In this document: positions 1 to 9,496 of the stretch, in pieces
Layout: each line of letters starts with the position of its first letter
Position numbering within the stretch: the first letter of the stretch is position 1
Assembly: GCF_001593285.1 (NCBI RefSeq)
Contig: NZ_CP012529.1
Span: forward strand, 1,178,001 to 1,242,000
Reading direction: 5' to 3'
Length of the DNA: 64,000 bases
From: Psychrobacter sp. P2G3
GTDB lineage: Bacteria; Pseudomonadota; Gammaproteobacteria; Pseudomonadales; Moraxellaceae
Program-made: the position numbers and the translations under genes
Notes under the pieces: generated by a model
The model's database searches: none
Seen by the model: only the letters and a program-made list of their open reading frames with translations
Told to the model about the DNA's origin: nothing

Positions 1-103
1 GTAGTCCGATGCCTAAATTGACATAGGCACCATCTGGAATATCTTGTGCAGCGCGCTCGGCGATTTGATCGCGGGTCAAAACAGTGTAGGAAGTATGGCT
101 CAT
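1..103 (-). CDS. catJ: 3-oxoadipate CoA-transferase subunit B, N-terminal part (cut by window edge)
   Basis: Only the first 34 or so codons are present; the gene runs off the left edge. The peptide starts MSHTSYTVLTRDQIAERAAQ and continues to a DGAYVNLGIGL stretch, which is typical of the beta subunit of family I CoA-transferases. An AAGGAG ribosome-binding site lies just before the ATG. It follows the alpha subunit gene by 26 bases, so the two would form the heteromer that moves CoA from succinyl-CoA to 3-oxoadipate in the last part of the catechol branch. The catJ name rests on the cat context; pcaJ or scoB are the homologous alternatives. Confidence 0.85.
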   Translation of the reverse strand, partial: MSHTSYTVLTRDQIAERAAQDIPDGAYVNLGIGL

Positions 104-129
104 GATGACGCTCCTTATAATTGGCAGTA

Positions 130-858
130 TTAAGCGGTGGCTTTAGTTGCTGTACTAGAAAGTTCAGCGCTAGCAGATTCATTATTAGGAGGCTGGATTT
201 GCACCACATGCTGCACAAAAATACCCGGTGTAATAACGTGCTCAGGATCAAGCTCGCCAAGATCCACCGTTTCAGAGACTTGAGCGATAGTCACGTCAGC
301 TGCCATTGCCATGATTGGACCAAAGTTACGTGCAGACTTGCGATAGACCAGGTTGCCCCAGCGATCGCCTTTAGAAGCTTTAATTAACGCAAAATCAGCC
401 TTGAGCGGATATTCTAAGACATAGTCTTTGCCATCGATATTACGAGTCTCTTTACCTTCTGCGAGTAAAGTGCCGAATCCTGTTGGCGTATATACTGCAC
501 CGAGTCCCATACCTGCTGCTTGAATACGGCAAGCCAAATTACCTTGTGGTACTAGCTCCAGCTCAATCTTGCCAGCATGATAAAGCTCATCAAATACCCA
601 AGAGTCCGATTGACGCGGGAAAGAGCAAATTATCTTACGCACAGCACCCGTTTTTAAGAGCTTGGCAAGGCCATGGTCGCCGTTACCAGCATTATTATTA
701 ATGATGACCAAATCCTTTACGCCCAAATTAATCAGCCCATCAATGAGTTCAGCTGGTTGCCCTGCGGTACCGAAGCCACCAATCATGATGGTGGCTCCGT
801 CTTTAATTTGGCTGAGTACGTCAGTTATACTTTTATCCGCTTTATTAATCATATTCAT
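130..858 (-). CDS. catI: 3-oxoadipate CoA-transferase subunit A
   Basis: The 242-residue product is a family I CoA-transferase alpha subunit. The glycine-rich signature GGFGTAGQPAELIDGL lies at about residues 27-42, and the length is normal for the family. It should pair with the next gene to convert 3-oxoadipate and succinyl-CoA to 3-oxoadipyl-CoA and succinate in the cytoplasm. It is the ninth gene of a same-strand run that begins with catB, which argues for the catechol branch rather than acetoacetate metabolism. The sequence alone cannot separate catI from pcaI or scoA. Confidence 0.87.
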   Translation of the reverse strand: MNMINKADKSITDVLSQIKDGATIMIGGFGTAGQPAELIDGLINLGVKDLVIINNNAGNGDHGLAKLLKTGAVRKIICSFPRQSDSWVFDELYHAGKIELELVPQGNLACRIQAAGMGLGAVYTPTGFGTLLAEGKETRNIDGKDYVLEYPLKADFALIKASKGDRWGNLVYRKSARNFGPIMAMAADVTIAQVSETVDLGELDPEHVITPGIFVQHVVQIQPPNNESASAELSSTATKATA

Positions 859-1001
859 ATCCTATGAAAAGTAATATTAGAAATCGTTTCTGCTGTAATA
901 TTTATTAGTGCTTTAATAGTTAAAGTGCTTTAGAGATTTAAATAGTTCAGATTGTTTGTTGGTAATTGTTTTAAATAATAAAGATTTTACAGTTAGGCTT
1001 A

Positions 1002-2195
1002 TTAAGCAAATGACAATAAACGTTTTTTATTTAAAACATAATGAGCAATCATGCCGATAAGAATACCCCAGAATACAGAGCTAAGACCCAAAAAGCTCAT
1101 GCCGGATGCCGTCGCCAAAAAGGTAATTAATGCGGCGTCTCTTTGCTCATCGTTTTTCATAGCAATGGTGATATTGGCAGAAATAGCCCCGATAAGTGCG
1201 AGTCCAGCTAAGGCGGCGACCAATTCCTTTGGTAGTAAGCTGAACACCATCACAATACTACCAGCAAACAAGCCACCTAATAGATAAAAAATACCATTGG
1301 CTACTCCAGCGATATAGCGCTTTTCCTTCAGCTCGTGCGCATCTTTGCCCGTACATAGGGCAGCGGTGATGGCTGCTAGCACAATGGTAATACCACCAAC
1401 ACATGCGACTGCTAATGAGGCGAGGCTTGCGACACTCACAATAGGCTTGGCTGGCGTGTCATAACCGCTGAGATTTAAGATAGCCATACCGGGTAAAAAT
1501 TGTCCGGTTAAGCTGACAAGGATAAGAGGGATAGCAAGGTTAAAGGTGGCGTTCCATGACCATTCAGGCCAAATAATTGTAGGTATGGTGATGGCTAAAT
1601 TCATGTCGACGGGGTTCATCTTGCCGAAGATAACACTTAAAATGACCCCGCAGAACAGTACCCAAATCATGGTATAACGCGGCGAAAAGCGTTTGGCTAA
1701 TAAGTAGCAACCAAGCATACTAAAGACGATAAATGGCATGGTATCAGTGGCGACGAATAACTCTAAGCCAAATTGAAACAAAATGCCAGCCATCATGCCA
1801 GCAGCAATGCCGTTCGGAATCCATTTTAAAATCTTGTCAAATGAGCCGGTTGCACCGACCAAAAATATCACAACCGCTGAGATAATATAAGCGGATATCG
1901 CCTCATTGATACTCATCTCTGGAAACACGGTCACCAGTAGAGCCGTGCCGGGTGCTGACCAAGCGGTAATAATAGGGGTTTTGTATTTAATAGATAGGAA
2001 GATGCCAGATACGGCCGCGCCAATTGAGACGCCCCAAATCCAAGAGGCCATCATCGCATCTGAAACTTGCGCCGCTTGTGCTGCCTGAAAAAAGATAATC
2101 AAAGGTCCAGCATAAGAGATAAGGACGGCTAGAAACCCTGCAACGGACGCGGAGAGCGACCAGTCTTCTTTCAAGGTTTGAATTACAGTTGCCAT
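1002..2195 (-). CDS. benE: Benzoate/proton symporter, BenE family
   Basis: The product (397 residues from the chosen start) is an almost entirely hydrophobic membrane protein with about 11-12 helices and the BenE-type segment SAPGTALLVTVFPEMS near residue 80. It would import benzoate with protons and feeds the adjacent BenABC dioxygenase. I chose the ATG at 2195 because an AAGGAAG sequence lies eight bases upstream. The longer reading frame from 2243 has no such site, and its first codons lie inside a repeat element. The gene sits between benD and catI, in the order seen in other ben clusters. Confidence 0.88.
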   Translation of the reverse strand: MATVIQTLKEDWSLSASVAGFLAVLISYAGPLIIFFQAAQAAQVSDAMMASWIWGVSIGAAVSGIFLSIKYKTPIITAWSAPGTALLVTVFPEMSINEAISAYIISAVVIFLVGATGSFDKILKWIPNGIAAGMMAGILFQFGLELFVATDTMPFIVFSMLGCYLLAKRFSPRYTMIWVLFCGVILSVIFGKMNPVDMNLAITIPTIIWPEWSWNATFNLAIPLILVSLTGQFLPGMAILNLSGYDTPAKPIVSVASLASLAVACVGGITIVLAAITAALCTGKDAHELKEKRYIAGVANGIFYLLGGLFAGSIVMVFSLLPKELVAALAGLALIGAISANITIAMKNDEQRDAALITFLATASGMSFLGLSSVFWGILIGMIAHYVLNKKRLLSFA

Positions 2196-2230
2196 ATTGC
2201 TTCCTTGCAAATCAGCACTAGTCAGATAAC

Positions 2231-2366
2231 ATAGTCTGTTCAAAAAAAAGAGATACGTTTACTGCTGGTATAAATTTTCCTCGCTTGCTGTGCGCTTTGC
2301 CAGACAGAGGCTTCGTAAAATTCATCCCAGCAGCTTTTTGCTCTTCTTAAATTTAATTAACTATAG
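2231..2366 (+). repeat. ~145-bp intergenic inverted repeat element, copy A
   Basis: The core has GCTGGTATAAATTTTCC, then GCTTGCTGTG, then CAGACAGAGGCTTCG, and closes with TTCATCCCAGCAGC, so the two ends of the core are complementary. The outer ends ATAGTCTGTTC and TTAATTAACTATAG are a degenerate form of the TATAGTCAGTTC-type terminal repeat seen in cleaner copies at 13631-13775. It lies between benD and benE. Confidence 0.75.
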
Positions 2367-2423
2367 TAGCTTAAACGCTGCTTAAACGCTGTGTTGCCTA
2401 ACTTAAAAGCTCAATTGATATGG

Positions 2424-3203
2424 TTAGCCTTCGTCACCGCCGCCCACAGGAATGGTACTCCCAGTGATATATGACGATTCATCTGATGCTAAAAATGCAA
2501 TGGCATTGACTTGCTCATCTATCGTACCGTAGCGTTTCATAAAGGTGCGGTCAATGGTCTGGTCAACGACTGCATTCATCCATGATTTTTCATCATCAGT
2601 TAAAGGCTTTGCATTACGTGGAATCTTTCTAGGCGGAGCTTCAGTGCCACCAGTCGCTACTGCATTTACTCGGATACCATCGTTTGCGTACTCAAAAGCG
2701 AGCGATGCGGTCATGGCATTGACGCCGCCTTTCGCTGTCGAGTAGGGTATGCGGTTGATACCGCGTGTGGCGATAGAAGATACATTGACGATAGTACCAG
2801 ACTGCTGCTCAATCATCGTTGGTAATACCGCATGGCAACACCACAATGTCGGAAATAATGAGCGACTGACTTCTTTATTAATCTCTTCTTCTGAGAAATT
2901 GACAAAAGGCTTCATCCATATCGCGCCGCCAACATTATTGACCAGCACATCAATACGCTCATAAGTATCAAGCGCTTTATTAATAGCCTCTTGTGCACCT
3001 TGATAGGTCTCAAGATCAGCTTGGATAGTCGTCGCATGCCCGCCATTTGCAATGATTTCTGCTAACACATCTTCTACCAAAGGTGAGAAATCTGCCATCA
3101 CTATCTTGCCGCCTTCACTTGCTAAGCGTAATGCGACCCCGCGACCGATACCTTGTGCGGCACCAGTTACGATACATACTTTATTATCAAAGCGCTTACT
3201 CAT
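2424..3203 (-). CDS. benD: Benzoate cis-diol dehydrogenase (SDR family)
   Basis: This is a 259-residue short-chain dehydrogenase. The NAD-binding TGAAQGIG motif is at residues 14-21, the NNVGG motif near 88-92, and the catalytic Ser with YSTAK near 154-158. BenD oxidises the cis-1,2-dihydroxycyclohexadiene carboxylate made by BenABC to catechol with loss of CO2. An AAGGA ribosome-binding site precedes the ATG. The specific call comes from its place directly after benC and before benE; the fold alone would only support a generic SDR. Confidence 0.9.
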   Translation of the reverse strand: MSKRFDNKVCIVTGAAQGIGRGVALRLASEGGKIVMADFSPLVEDVLAEIIANGGHATTIQADLETYQGAQEAINKALDTYERIDVLVNNVGGAIWMKPFVNFSEEEINKEVSRSLFPTLWCCHAVLPTMIEQQSGTIVNVSSIATRGINRIPYSTAKGGVNAMTASLAFEYANDGIRVNAVATGGTEAPPRKIPRNAKPLTDDEKSWMNAVVDQTIDRTFMKRYGTIDEQVNAIAFLASDESSYITGSTIPVGGGDEG

Positions 3204-3240
3204 TGCTATTCCTTAAAAACGAAACTGTATTTCTAGAGCA

Positions 3241-3388
3241 TATCTGTATGTATTTAATTCAAATTAAATATACTAATTAGCAGGTGTTACTGGTAAAAAT
3301 TTTCTTGCTTGCTGTGCCTACGCAGACAGAGGCTGCAAAAATTTGTTGCCAGTAACGCTTTGTCGGTTTCAATACGAATTGGCAGTAC
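3241..3388 (+). repeat. ~145-bp intergenic inverted repeat element, copy B
   Basis: The conserved core runs from about 3283 to 3358: TTACTGGTAAAAATTTTC, GCTTGCTGTGCCTACGCAGA, and AAATTTGTTGCCAGTAA. The right end GAATTGGCAGTA matches the terminal repeat of the family, while the left end is degraded. It fills the gap between benC and benD. Confidence 0.7.
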
Positions 3389-3421
3389 TATCAATTTCTA
3401 CTAGTATTGGCTAATAATCTA

Positions 3422-4438
3422 TTACTGCTCACTAGGTGTAAACTTTTCATAATAAAAATTGCTAGGTTTTAGGCTGCTTGTATCTAACCAGTTACTAACG
3501 GCATCGACCATTGCTAAAGGACCACACAGATAAACATCAACATCGCCATCATTTAACCAATCAGCTTCGACATGGCTGGTCACATAGCCTTTGCGCTCGT
3601 GGCCACTTTCCTCGCTTGCTACACAGGTATAATAGTCAAACCAAGCGTGGTTTTTCTTCACCTCTTCCAGCTTTTCAATCTCTATCAAATCAGCGTCATT
3701 AGTAACACCGTAGACCATCTTGACAGGATGATGAGCACCCGATACTTCTAAACTTTTTAGCATCGATAAGAAAGGCGCGATACCGGTACCACCTGCCAAA
3801 AACAATGTGGGGCGTACAACAGGGCGCAAATAAAAACTACCAAATGGCCCTTCAAAATCAATATCTTGACCAATTTGCGCAATATCGGATAAAAAGGTGC
3901 TCATCTTGCCATTAGGAATATTACGGACGACGAATTCGGCCTGCTTAGCACTAGGGATAGAGCTAAACGAGTAGGAGCGTGTCTCGTCAGAATCAGGAAT
4001 GCTGATATTGACATACTGTCCTGGCAAAAATACTAGCGCATCTGGATTGTCGACTTCGACGCCAAAATGAATGGTGGATTCCGAAAGCACGTTTAGCTGT
4101 TGTAGCTTGCCTTTGAACACAGACTTGCCAACTTTGCAGGCCTCAGAAGAGGTCGGTACTTTGATAACGCAGTCGCTTTCAGGAATCATCTGACAGGTCA
4201 AAACGTAGCCTTCTTTGGCCTCAGCTTCAGTCAGCGCTTCTTCGATATACATGTCAGGGTGCATATCGTAGCTGCCTGACTCACAATGACAGCGGCAAGT
4301 ACCGCAAGCACCATCGAGACAATCAACAGGAATGTTATATTTTTGGCGATAGGCTGCTTCGGCGACGGTTTCATCTGCTTCACACTTGATGAATCCTGTG
4401 ACACCGTCTTCAAACTGTAGAGCAATATTATATTCCAT
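3422..4438 (-). CDS. benC: Benzoate 1,2-dioxygenase electron transfer component
   Basis: The product (338 residues) has an N-terminal plant-type [2Fe-2S] ferredoxin domain with cysteines at 40, 45, 48 and 82. A ferredoxin-reductase module follows: RSYSFSS at 154-160 for FAD, GGTGIAPFLSML near 216-227 for NADH, and YLCGPLAMVDAV near the C-terminus. It passes electrons from NADH to the Rieske centre of BenA. Length and domain order match class IB ring-hydroxylating dioxygenase reductases. It follows benB in the same operon. Confidence 0.95.
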   Translation of the reverse strand: MEYNIALQFEDGVTGFIKCEADETVAEAAYRQKYNIPVDCLDGACGTCRCHCESGSYDMHPDMYIEEALTEAEAKEGYVLTCQMIPESDCVIKVPTSSEACKVGKSVFKGKLQQLNVLSESTIHFGVEVDNPDALVFLPGQYVNISIPDSDETRSYSFSSIPSAKQAEFVVRNIPNGKMSTFLSDIAQIGQDIDFEGPFGSFYLRPVVRPTLFLAGGTGIAPFLSMLKSLEVSGAHHPVKMVYGVTNDADLIEIEKLEEVKKNHAWFDYYTCVASEESGHERKGYVTSHVEADWLNDGDVDVYLCGPLAMVDAVSNWLDTSSLKPSNFYYEKFTPSEQ

Positions 4439-4614
4439 GAGAAATATCCCTTTTCAACATATGGTTACTAACTAATCTAGCTGTACTTTAATCGTCTCAT
4501 TGATAACGGCTGATTCATAAAAGCTGTTTGATAAAGGCTGGGCTATCAATGGGTCCGTTGTAGAAATTTAACTGTGCATATTGGCTGTTACGCATAACTA
4601 GAAACACGCAGAAT

Positions 4615-5112
4615 TTAGACGTGATATACATCCATAATTTGATGCACATAATCATCTTTTAACACGACATATTTATCCAAAATCTTTGGGCTGTCTTGAG
4701 TCATGTCTATTTTGTACTTGGAGAATCCCCAATAAGTATTGGTCTCCTGATAACGATAGGATTTATTAATCCAGTTAAAGCGGACGCTAATGATACCGTC
4801 GTTATCTTCAAGCAACTCAATATTAGATAAATTGTGCGTGGTACGGGTATCAGGAATGGTCGCAGAAGAACGTTCAGTCTCGACACGGAAAATGCGGTCT
4901 TCAAGGCCACGACGATCAGGGTAATAGATAAGTGAGATTTCTCGTTGCGGGTCGCTGATCAGCTCGCCATCATCATCCCAGCTGGGCATCCAAAACGGAC
5001 AGTCTTCGTCATAACAAGCCAACCATTCTTCCCATCTTTTTTCATCAAGCAGTCGTGCTTCACGGTACAGAAACTGCCGTACATCTTCGATGTTAACCGT
5101 TGCATTTTTCAT
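4615..5112 (-). CDS. benB: Benzoate 1,2-dioxygenase small (beta) subunit
   Basis: The 165-residue product is of the ring-hydroxylating dioxygenase beta family (NTF2-like fold). The segments FLYREARLLDEKRWEEWL and MPSWDDDG near the N-terminus are characteristic of BenB/XylY. It has a structural role in the hexameric oxygenase with BenA. AAAGGA precedes the ATG. It is separated from benA by 110 bases and from benC by 176 bases, with no obvious terminator in either gap. Confidence 0.94.
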   Translation of the reverse strand: MKNATVNIEDVRQFLYREARLLDEKRWEEWLACYDEDCPFWMPSWDDDGELISDPQREISLIYYPDRRGLEDRIFRVETERSSATIPDTRTTHNLSNIELLEDNDGIISVRFNWINKSYRYQETNTYWGFSKYKIDMTQDSPKILDKYVVLKDDYVHQIMDVYHV

Positions 5113-5222
5113 TAGCGATATCCTTTTATATTTGTTAGTCCTGCAATAACCAGCAAGTGAAGGGCTTCAGTATTTAGGGGCAATATTTAAATTGAATAAT
5201 TCCCCTAAATACTTAGCTAATA

Positions 5223-6602
5223 TTAGCCTGCGCCATGTAGTTGCTGCTCTTGCTCTAGGGCTTTTTTCATCTCTTCATGCCAGTAGCGATGCTGTACGGT
5301 GTACAAGCCTTCATCTTCGGTCTTGACCCCACTTAATAACGGTTTAAGGTCAATGGCTTTTGCACCTTCGTCAGCGCCTTCTATCCAATGCTCAGAACCG
5401 CGGCACATATCGTTCCATTCAAGCTTGATACCGTTATAACCTTGCTGGCACGAGCGAAATTCTTCTAAGTCATCTGGCGTTGCCATGCCGGTCACGTTAA
5501 AGAAGTCTTCATACTGGCGGATACGGCGAGTACGTGCTTCATCGCTTTCGCCCTTCGGAGCGATACACCAGATGGTGACTTCGGTTTTATCAACGGCTAG
5601 GGGACGTAACATGCGAATCTGTGAGCTGAATTGATCCATGATATAGACGTTTGGATAGAGGCATAAGTTGCGCGAGCGTCCAATCATCCAGTCGGCCATT
5701 GCTTCACCATATTGGGCAACATAATCATCGCGATAGGCAAAGTTAGGACGATCTTGCGGATTTTCCCATTGGGTCCACAGCAGTAGGTGACCATTTTCAA
5801 AGGAATAGAATCCGCCACCTTGACGACCCCATTTACCAGCGTTCATGGCTTTAATATTGTCTTCTTTCACGGCTTCTTGCTCTTTACGGCGTGCCGTCGT
5901 AGCAGCATAGTTCCAATGTACGGCTGAGACATGGTAGCCATCAGCGCCATTTTCAGCTTGCAGCTTCCAGTTACCATCAAAGGTATAGGTTGAGGTGCCG
6001 CGTAATACTTCTAGGCCTTCTGGTGATTGGTTGACAATCATGTCAAGGATTTTGGTTGAGCCACCAAGCCAGTCTTCAATTGGTTCGACATCATCATTAA
6101 GGCTAGCAAATAAGAAGCCTTTATAATTGGCAAGTTTGACTTGCTTTAAGTCATGCGAGCCATCTTTATTAAAGGCGTCAGGATAACCAGCACCGCGTGG
6201 GTCTTTAACTTTAAGCAGCTTACCTGAGTTGTTATAAGTCCAACCATGGAAGGGGCAAGTATAAGTGGCTTTGTTGCCTTTTTTATGACGGCACAACTGG
6301 GCACCGCGATGAGAACAGGCATTAATCATACAATGCAGCTCACCTTCTTTATTACGGGCAACGATGACCGGCTGACGGCCGATGTATGTTGTATAGTAGT
6401 CGTTGTTATCAGGGATTTGAGTCTCATGAGCCAGATAAACCCAGTTGCCTTCAAAGATATGCTTCATCTCAAGCTCAAATAGCTCTTCGTTGGTAAAGGC
6501 ACTGCGATGTAGGCGATAAATCCCTTTTTCTGCATTCTCTTCTAAAAAATCGTCAATGGCGATATCTGATCCTTCAGGTACTAGATTAATGCGCTCGCTC
6601 AT
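5223..6602 (-). CDS. benA: Benzoate 1,2-dioxygenase large (alpha) subunit
   Basis: The 459-residue catalytic subunit has a Rieske [2Fe-2S] motif, C96-x-H98 and C116-x2-H119, and a mononuclear iron motif [14 protein letters not shown] with histidines at about 224 and 229. The family length is about 450-460 residues. It inserts both atoms of O2 into benzoate to give the cis-diol carboxylate. It lies between catA and benB on the same strand. Family homologues act on toluate, so methyl-substituted benzoates are possible substrates, but the full ben/cat context favours benzoate. Confidence 0.95.
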   Translation of the reverse strand: MSERINLVPEGSDIAIDDFLEENAEKGIYRLHRSAFTNEELFELEMKHIFEGNWVYLAHETQIPDNNDYYTTYIGRQPVIVARNKEGELHCMINACSHRGAQLCRHKKGNKATYTCPFHGWTYNNSGKLLKVKDPRGAGYPDAFNKDGSHDLKQVKLANYKGFLFASLNDDVEPIEDWLGGSTKILDMIVNQSPEGLEVLRGTSTYTFDGNWKLQAENGADGYHVSAVHWNYAATTARRKEQEAVKEDNIKAMNAGKWGRQGGGFYSFENGHLLLWTQWENPQDRPNFAYRDDYVAQYGEAMADWMIGRSRNLCLYPNVYIMDQFSSQIRMLRPLAVDKTEVTIWCIAPKGESDEARTRRIRQYEDFFNVTGMATPDDLEEFRSCQQGYNGIKLEWNDMCRGSEHWIEGADEGAKAIDLKPLLSGVKTEDEGLYTVQHRYWHEEMKKALEQEQQLHGAG

Positions 6603-6733
6603 GGCTGTCTTCCTTGTAAATAACGGTGTTAAACGATGTTAGGGTATGACGCTTGATACGACAACTGAGTGCATATCAAGCGAAAATCTATAATATTTAG
6701 TGGTTGCTAACAGTAGCTAGCGATACTCAATAA

Positions 6734-7657
6734 TTAAGCTTGAGCACGGCGACGTTCAACTTCACTGCCTTGTACTGGCTTATCAATGTCTTTCACTAAA
6801 TGAAAGTCAAAATCGATACTGGCATACGGCGCGTCCAGCCCTTTTTCTTGTAGCTTGTCCGCATCTTCAACCATCGTCACTTCTGGTACCAAGCCTTCAC
6901 GGCTAGCAAAGGCAAAGTCATCCCACAGATACTCATCACCATCGATGTTAATCTGCGTGGTCAATTTGCGATGACCGTCAGCACTCGCGAAGAAGTGAAT
7001 ATGAGCTGGGCGATGACCATGACGTCCTAGCGCGCCCAATATTTTTTGGGTCATACCTTCTGGCGGCACTGAGTAACCTAATGGGACGATACTGCGAAAA
7101 GCATAATGGCCGTTTTCATCAGTGATAATGCTACGACGCAAGTTAAAGTGCGACTGCGACTCATCAAAGAAAGAGTAATTGCCTAAGCTATTGGCATGCC
7201 ATACTTCAACCTTGGCATTTGGCAATGGCTTGTCATCTTCGCCATAAACGGTCCCTTGCATGAATAGCACGGTGCCATTGTCAAGATCAGTGCCATCATC
7301 TAGACGCGCAAAGCCTTTTTCTTCTGGCGCACCAGCGACATAGAGTGGACCTTCGATGGTACGTACAGTGCCACCGTCAAGACCAGCTGCTTTTAAGTCT
7401 TCTTCAATCATTAAATCCATAAAGTGATCAAAACCTAGACCCGGTGATAGTAGACCGGCTTCTTTGCCTAGATCGCCGATATATTCAACCCCCGCCCAAT
7501 ATTCATCTGCGCTGATTTTTAAATCATTAATGGTTTGCATCAGGTCGGTCACGATGCGTAGGACAATTTCTTGTACGCGTGGATTGACTTGATCTGGAAA
7601 GTCAATCTTGCCTTTGATGAACTGGTTGGCTAGCGCTTCAATTTGAGTACGTTCCAT
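6734..7657 (-). CDS. catA: Catechol 1,2-dioxygenase (intradiol)
   Basis: The 307-residue product has an N-terminal helical dimerisation domain and the intradiol dioxygenase core. Iron ligands are recognisable as Tyr in GNYSFFD, Tyr in GYSVPPEG, and the two His of RHGHRPAHIHFF. It opens catechol between the hydroxyls to cis,cis-muconate. The gene lies between catC and benA. In Acinetobacter catA is separate from benABCDE, so placing it inside a combined cat-ben run is a feature of this locus. Confidence 0.95.
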   Translation of the reverse strand: MERTQIEALANQFIKGKIDFPDQVNPRVQEIVLRIVTDLMQTINDLKISADEYWAGVEYIGDLGKEAGLLSPGLGFDHFMDLMIEEDLKAAGLDGGTVRTIEGPLYVAGAPEEKGFARLDDGTDLDNGTVLFMQGTVYGEDDKPLPNAKVEVWHANSLGNYSFFDESQSHFNLRRSIITDENGHYAFRSIVPLGYSVPPEGMTQKILGALGRHGHRPAHIHFFASADGHRKLTTQINIDGDEYLWDDFAFASREGLVPEVTMVEDADKLQEKGLDAPYASIDFDFHLVKDIDKPVQGSEVERRRAQA

Positions 7658-7765
7658 GTCTCTCTCCTAGTTGAGGAATTATTTAGATAACTATGTAGAT
7701 AATTAAGATGGTATCAAGCAACCTTGCTCAATATGTTGGTACATTTAAAAAGTAGTTTTACGGGC

Positions 7766-8056
7766 TTAGCTGTCATCACTACGCACAGAAGAGGGATGAC
7801 GCAACAATGGCGTGACCTCAACCTTCATATACGGATAAAGGGGTAGCGACATCATGATATCGTGTAGCTCTTCGTTGCTGTCCACATCAAAGATACTAAA
7901 GTTGGAATACTCTCCAGCCAAACGCCAAATATGACGCCATTTGCCTTGCTCTTGTAGCTTTTGCGAGAGGGCTTTTTCAGTGGCTTTTAGCTCGTTAACC
8001 TTATCAGCATCCATATCTGTGGGTATTAAAACATCCATTCTCACGTGATATAACAT
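7766..8056 (-). CDS. catC: Muconolactone delta-isomerase
   Basis: The 96-residue product begins MLYHVRMDVLIPTDMD and contains the WRHIWRLAGEYSNFSIFDV segment diagnostic of the small decameric muconolactone isomerases. It converts muconolactone to 3-oxoadipate enol-lactone. It lies 33 bases after catB, which makes the muconate cycloisomerase and the isomerase co-transcribed neighbours, as in other catBC operons. Its ATG is preceded by AAGGAAATAGC. Confidence 0.95.
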   Translation of the reverse strand: MLYHVRMDVLIPTDMDADKVNELKATEKALSQKLQEQGKWRHIWRLAGEYSNFSIFDVDSNEELHDIMMSLPLYPYMKVEVTPLLRHPSSVRSDDS

Positions 8057-8089
8057 TGCTATTTCCTTATTAATTGTTAGGGGCTGTAT

Positions 8090-9250
8090 TTAAGATTCAG
8101 CAGTATATTTCTTTGACTCTGAAAGCTTGGGTAAGGCGATGCCACCCTGTTCAGCATAGTGATAAACCTTGTCTTTATCTACTTCGATACCAAGTCCAGG
8201 GCCTGTCGGAACAGTTAAGCCAAAGTTTTGATAATCCAGTGGCTGCGCTAGCACATCATCCGTCAGTAAGAGTGGGCCAAAGAGTTCTGTATCAAAATTT
8301 AAGCTAGGATAAGTCGAAAACACATGCGCCGATGCAGCGGTACCGATAGGACCTTCTAACATCGTACCACCATACAGCTCAATACCGGCTAGATGTGCCA
8401 TTTGACCGATAAGACAAGCTGCTTTGAGTCCGCCTGCTTGATTGATCTTTACGGCAAAGACATCAGCACAGTGATTGGCTGCTAAATGAAAAGCGTTCTG
8501 TGGATCATGGACAATTTCATCTGCCATAATAGCCACATCAAAGCGCTCTTTTAAACGTTTTAAACCCGCTTGATTGCGCATAGAGATAGGTTGCTCTATC
8601 AAATCAACGCCGCCTGCTTGCAGTAGGCTAATACCTTGCATCGCGTCAAGCTCCGTCCATGCCTGATTGATATCAACCGTAATACGGCAATCAGGTAGGG
8701 CTTTCTTGATAGCCAATACATGCGCAACATCCTCAAGGATAGGGTTGCTACCGATTTTTAATTTAAAGATGCGGTGTTTCTTTTGCTCGACCATTTGCTT
8801 GGCCTCGCTAATATCAATTGCAGTATTACCACTGGCCAATGTCCAAGCTACTTCAAGGCGATCACGTACACGTCCACCGATGAGCTCGCTAACTGGTAGA
8901 TTTAGGCGTTTGCCTTCAATGTCGAGTAGGGCGGTTTCAATGGCACATTTTGCAAAGCGGTTGCCACTGATGTGCAGGCTGAGCAGTTGCATGGCTTTTG
9001 CCGTGCTCGCTGGCTGCTCTTTTAATAGGAGGGGAGTAAAGTAGGTGTCGATATTAGTCTTGATACTGTGAGGGCTTTCTTCAGCGTAGCTTAGACCACC
9101 GATAGTGGTGGCTTCGCCCCAGCCTTCATAGCCATCTTCTGTTTGAATATGCACTAAGACTAATACTTGCTCTCTCATGACCGTACAAGCGAGCTTATGC
9201 TCTCGAATCGTCGGTATCGGCACTAGCAAGGTGTTAATTGAGCGAATCAT
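8090..9250 (-). CDS. catB: Muconate cycloisomerase
   Basis: The product (386 residues) belongs to the enolase superfamily. KLKIGS carries the catalytic lysine pair region, VDINQAW, LIEQP and MADEIV supply metal-binding acidic residues, and NQAGGLKAA carries the opposite catalytic lysine. It cyclises cis,cis-muconate to muconolactone. I chose the ATG at 9250 because AAGGA lies just upstream of it; the ATG at 9265 has no such site. It is the first gene of the cat-ben run and is divergent from the LysR regulator. Confidence 0.93.
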   Translation of the reverse strand: MIRSINTLLVPIPTIREHKLACTVMREQVLVLVHIQTEDGYEGWGEATTIGGLSYAEESPHSIKTNIDTYFTPLLLKEQPASTAKAMQLLSLHISGNRFAKCAIETALLDIEGKRLNLPVSELIGGRVRDRLEVAWTLASGNTAIDISEAKQMVEQKKHRIFKLKIGSNPILEDVAHVLAIKKALPDCRITVDINQAWTELDAMQGISLLQAGGVDLIEQPISMRNQAGLKRLKERFDVAIMADEIVHDPQNAFHLAANHCADVFAVKINQAGGLKAACLIGQMAHLAGIELYGGTMLEGPIGTAASAHVFSTYPSLNFDTELFGPLLLTDDVLAQPLDYQNFGLTVPTGPGLGIEVDKDKVYHYAEQGGIALPKLSESKKYTAES

Positions 9251-9313
9251 AGTTGTCCTTAACATAAGAGTTATCTTTAATTTATCAGTCGTACTTCCTT
9301 ATGCTTAATAAGA

Positions 9314-9343
9314 ACTATAGATGCTAAATAAAGCCATGTCTAA
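9314..9343 (-). promoter_or_regulatory. Predicted sigma70-type promoter of the catB-to-catJ run
   Basis: On the minus strand a TTAGAC hexamer (9338-9343) and a TATAGT hexamer (9314-9319) are separated by 18 bases. The start site would fall near 9307, about 57 bases before the catB ATG. The LysR-type site at 9365-9379 would then be centred at about -65, the usual position of a LysR activator recognition site. This is inferred from sequence only. Confidence 0.5.
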
Positions 9344-9364
9344 GACCTATTTAGTTCATTTTTA

Positions 9365-9379
9365 ATACCTTTTAGGTAT
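9365..9379. promoter_or_regulatory. BenM/CatM-type operator, ATAC-N7-GTAT
   Basis: The 15-bp dyad ATACCTTTTAGGTAT matches exactly the ATAC-N7-GTAT consensus known for BenM and CatM in Acinetobacter. It sits in the divergent intergenic region between catB and the LysR gene. A weaker half site ending in GTAT occurs at 9417-9420, TGTT-N7-GTAT, and may be a secondary site near the regulator promoter. Confidence 0.75.
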
Positions 9380-9496
9380 TTTGTTGTTTAACCTTTATCA
9401 TGTTATGTTCTTATAGGTATAAAGCTCATCCTCTATCATTAACTTCTAAAATGTTTATTTGAAACATATTTGTCGCCCAATCAAGGAAGAGAAAAA

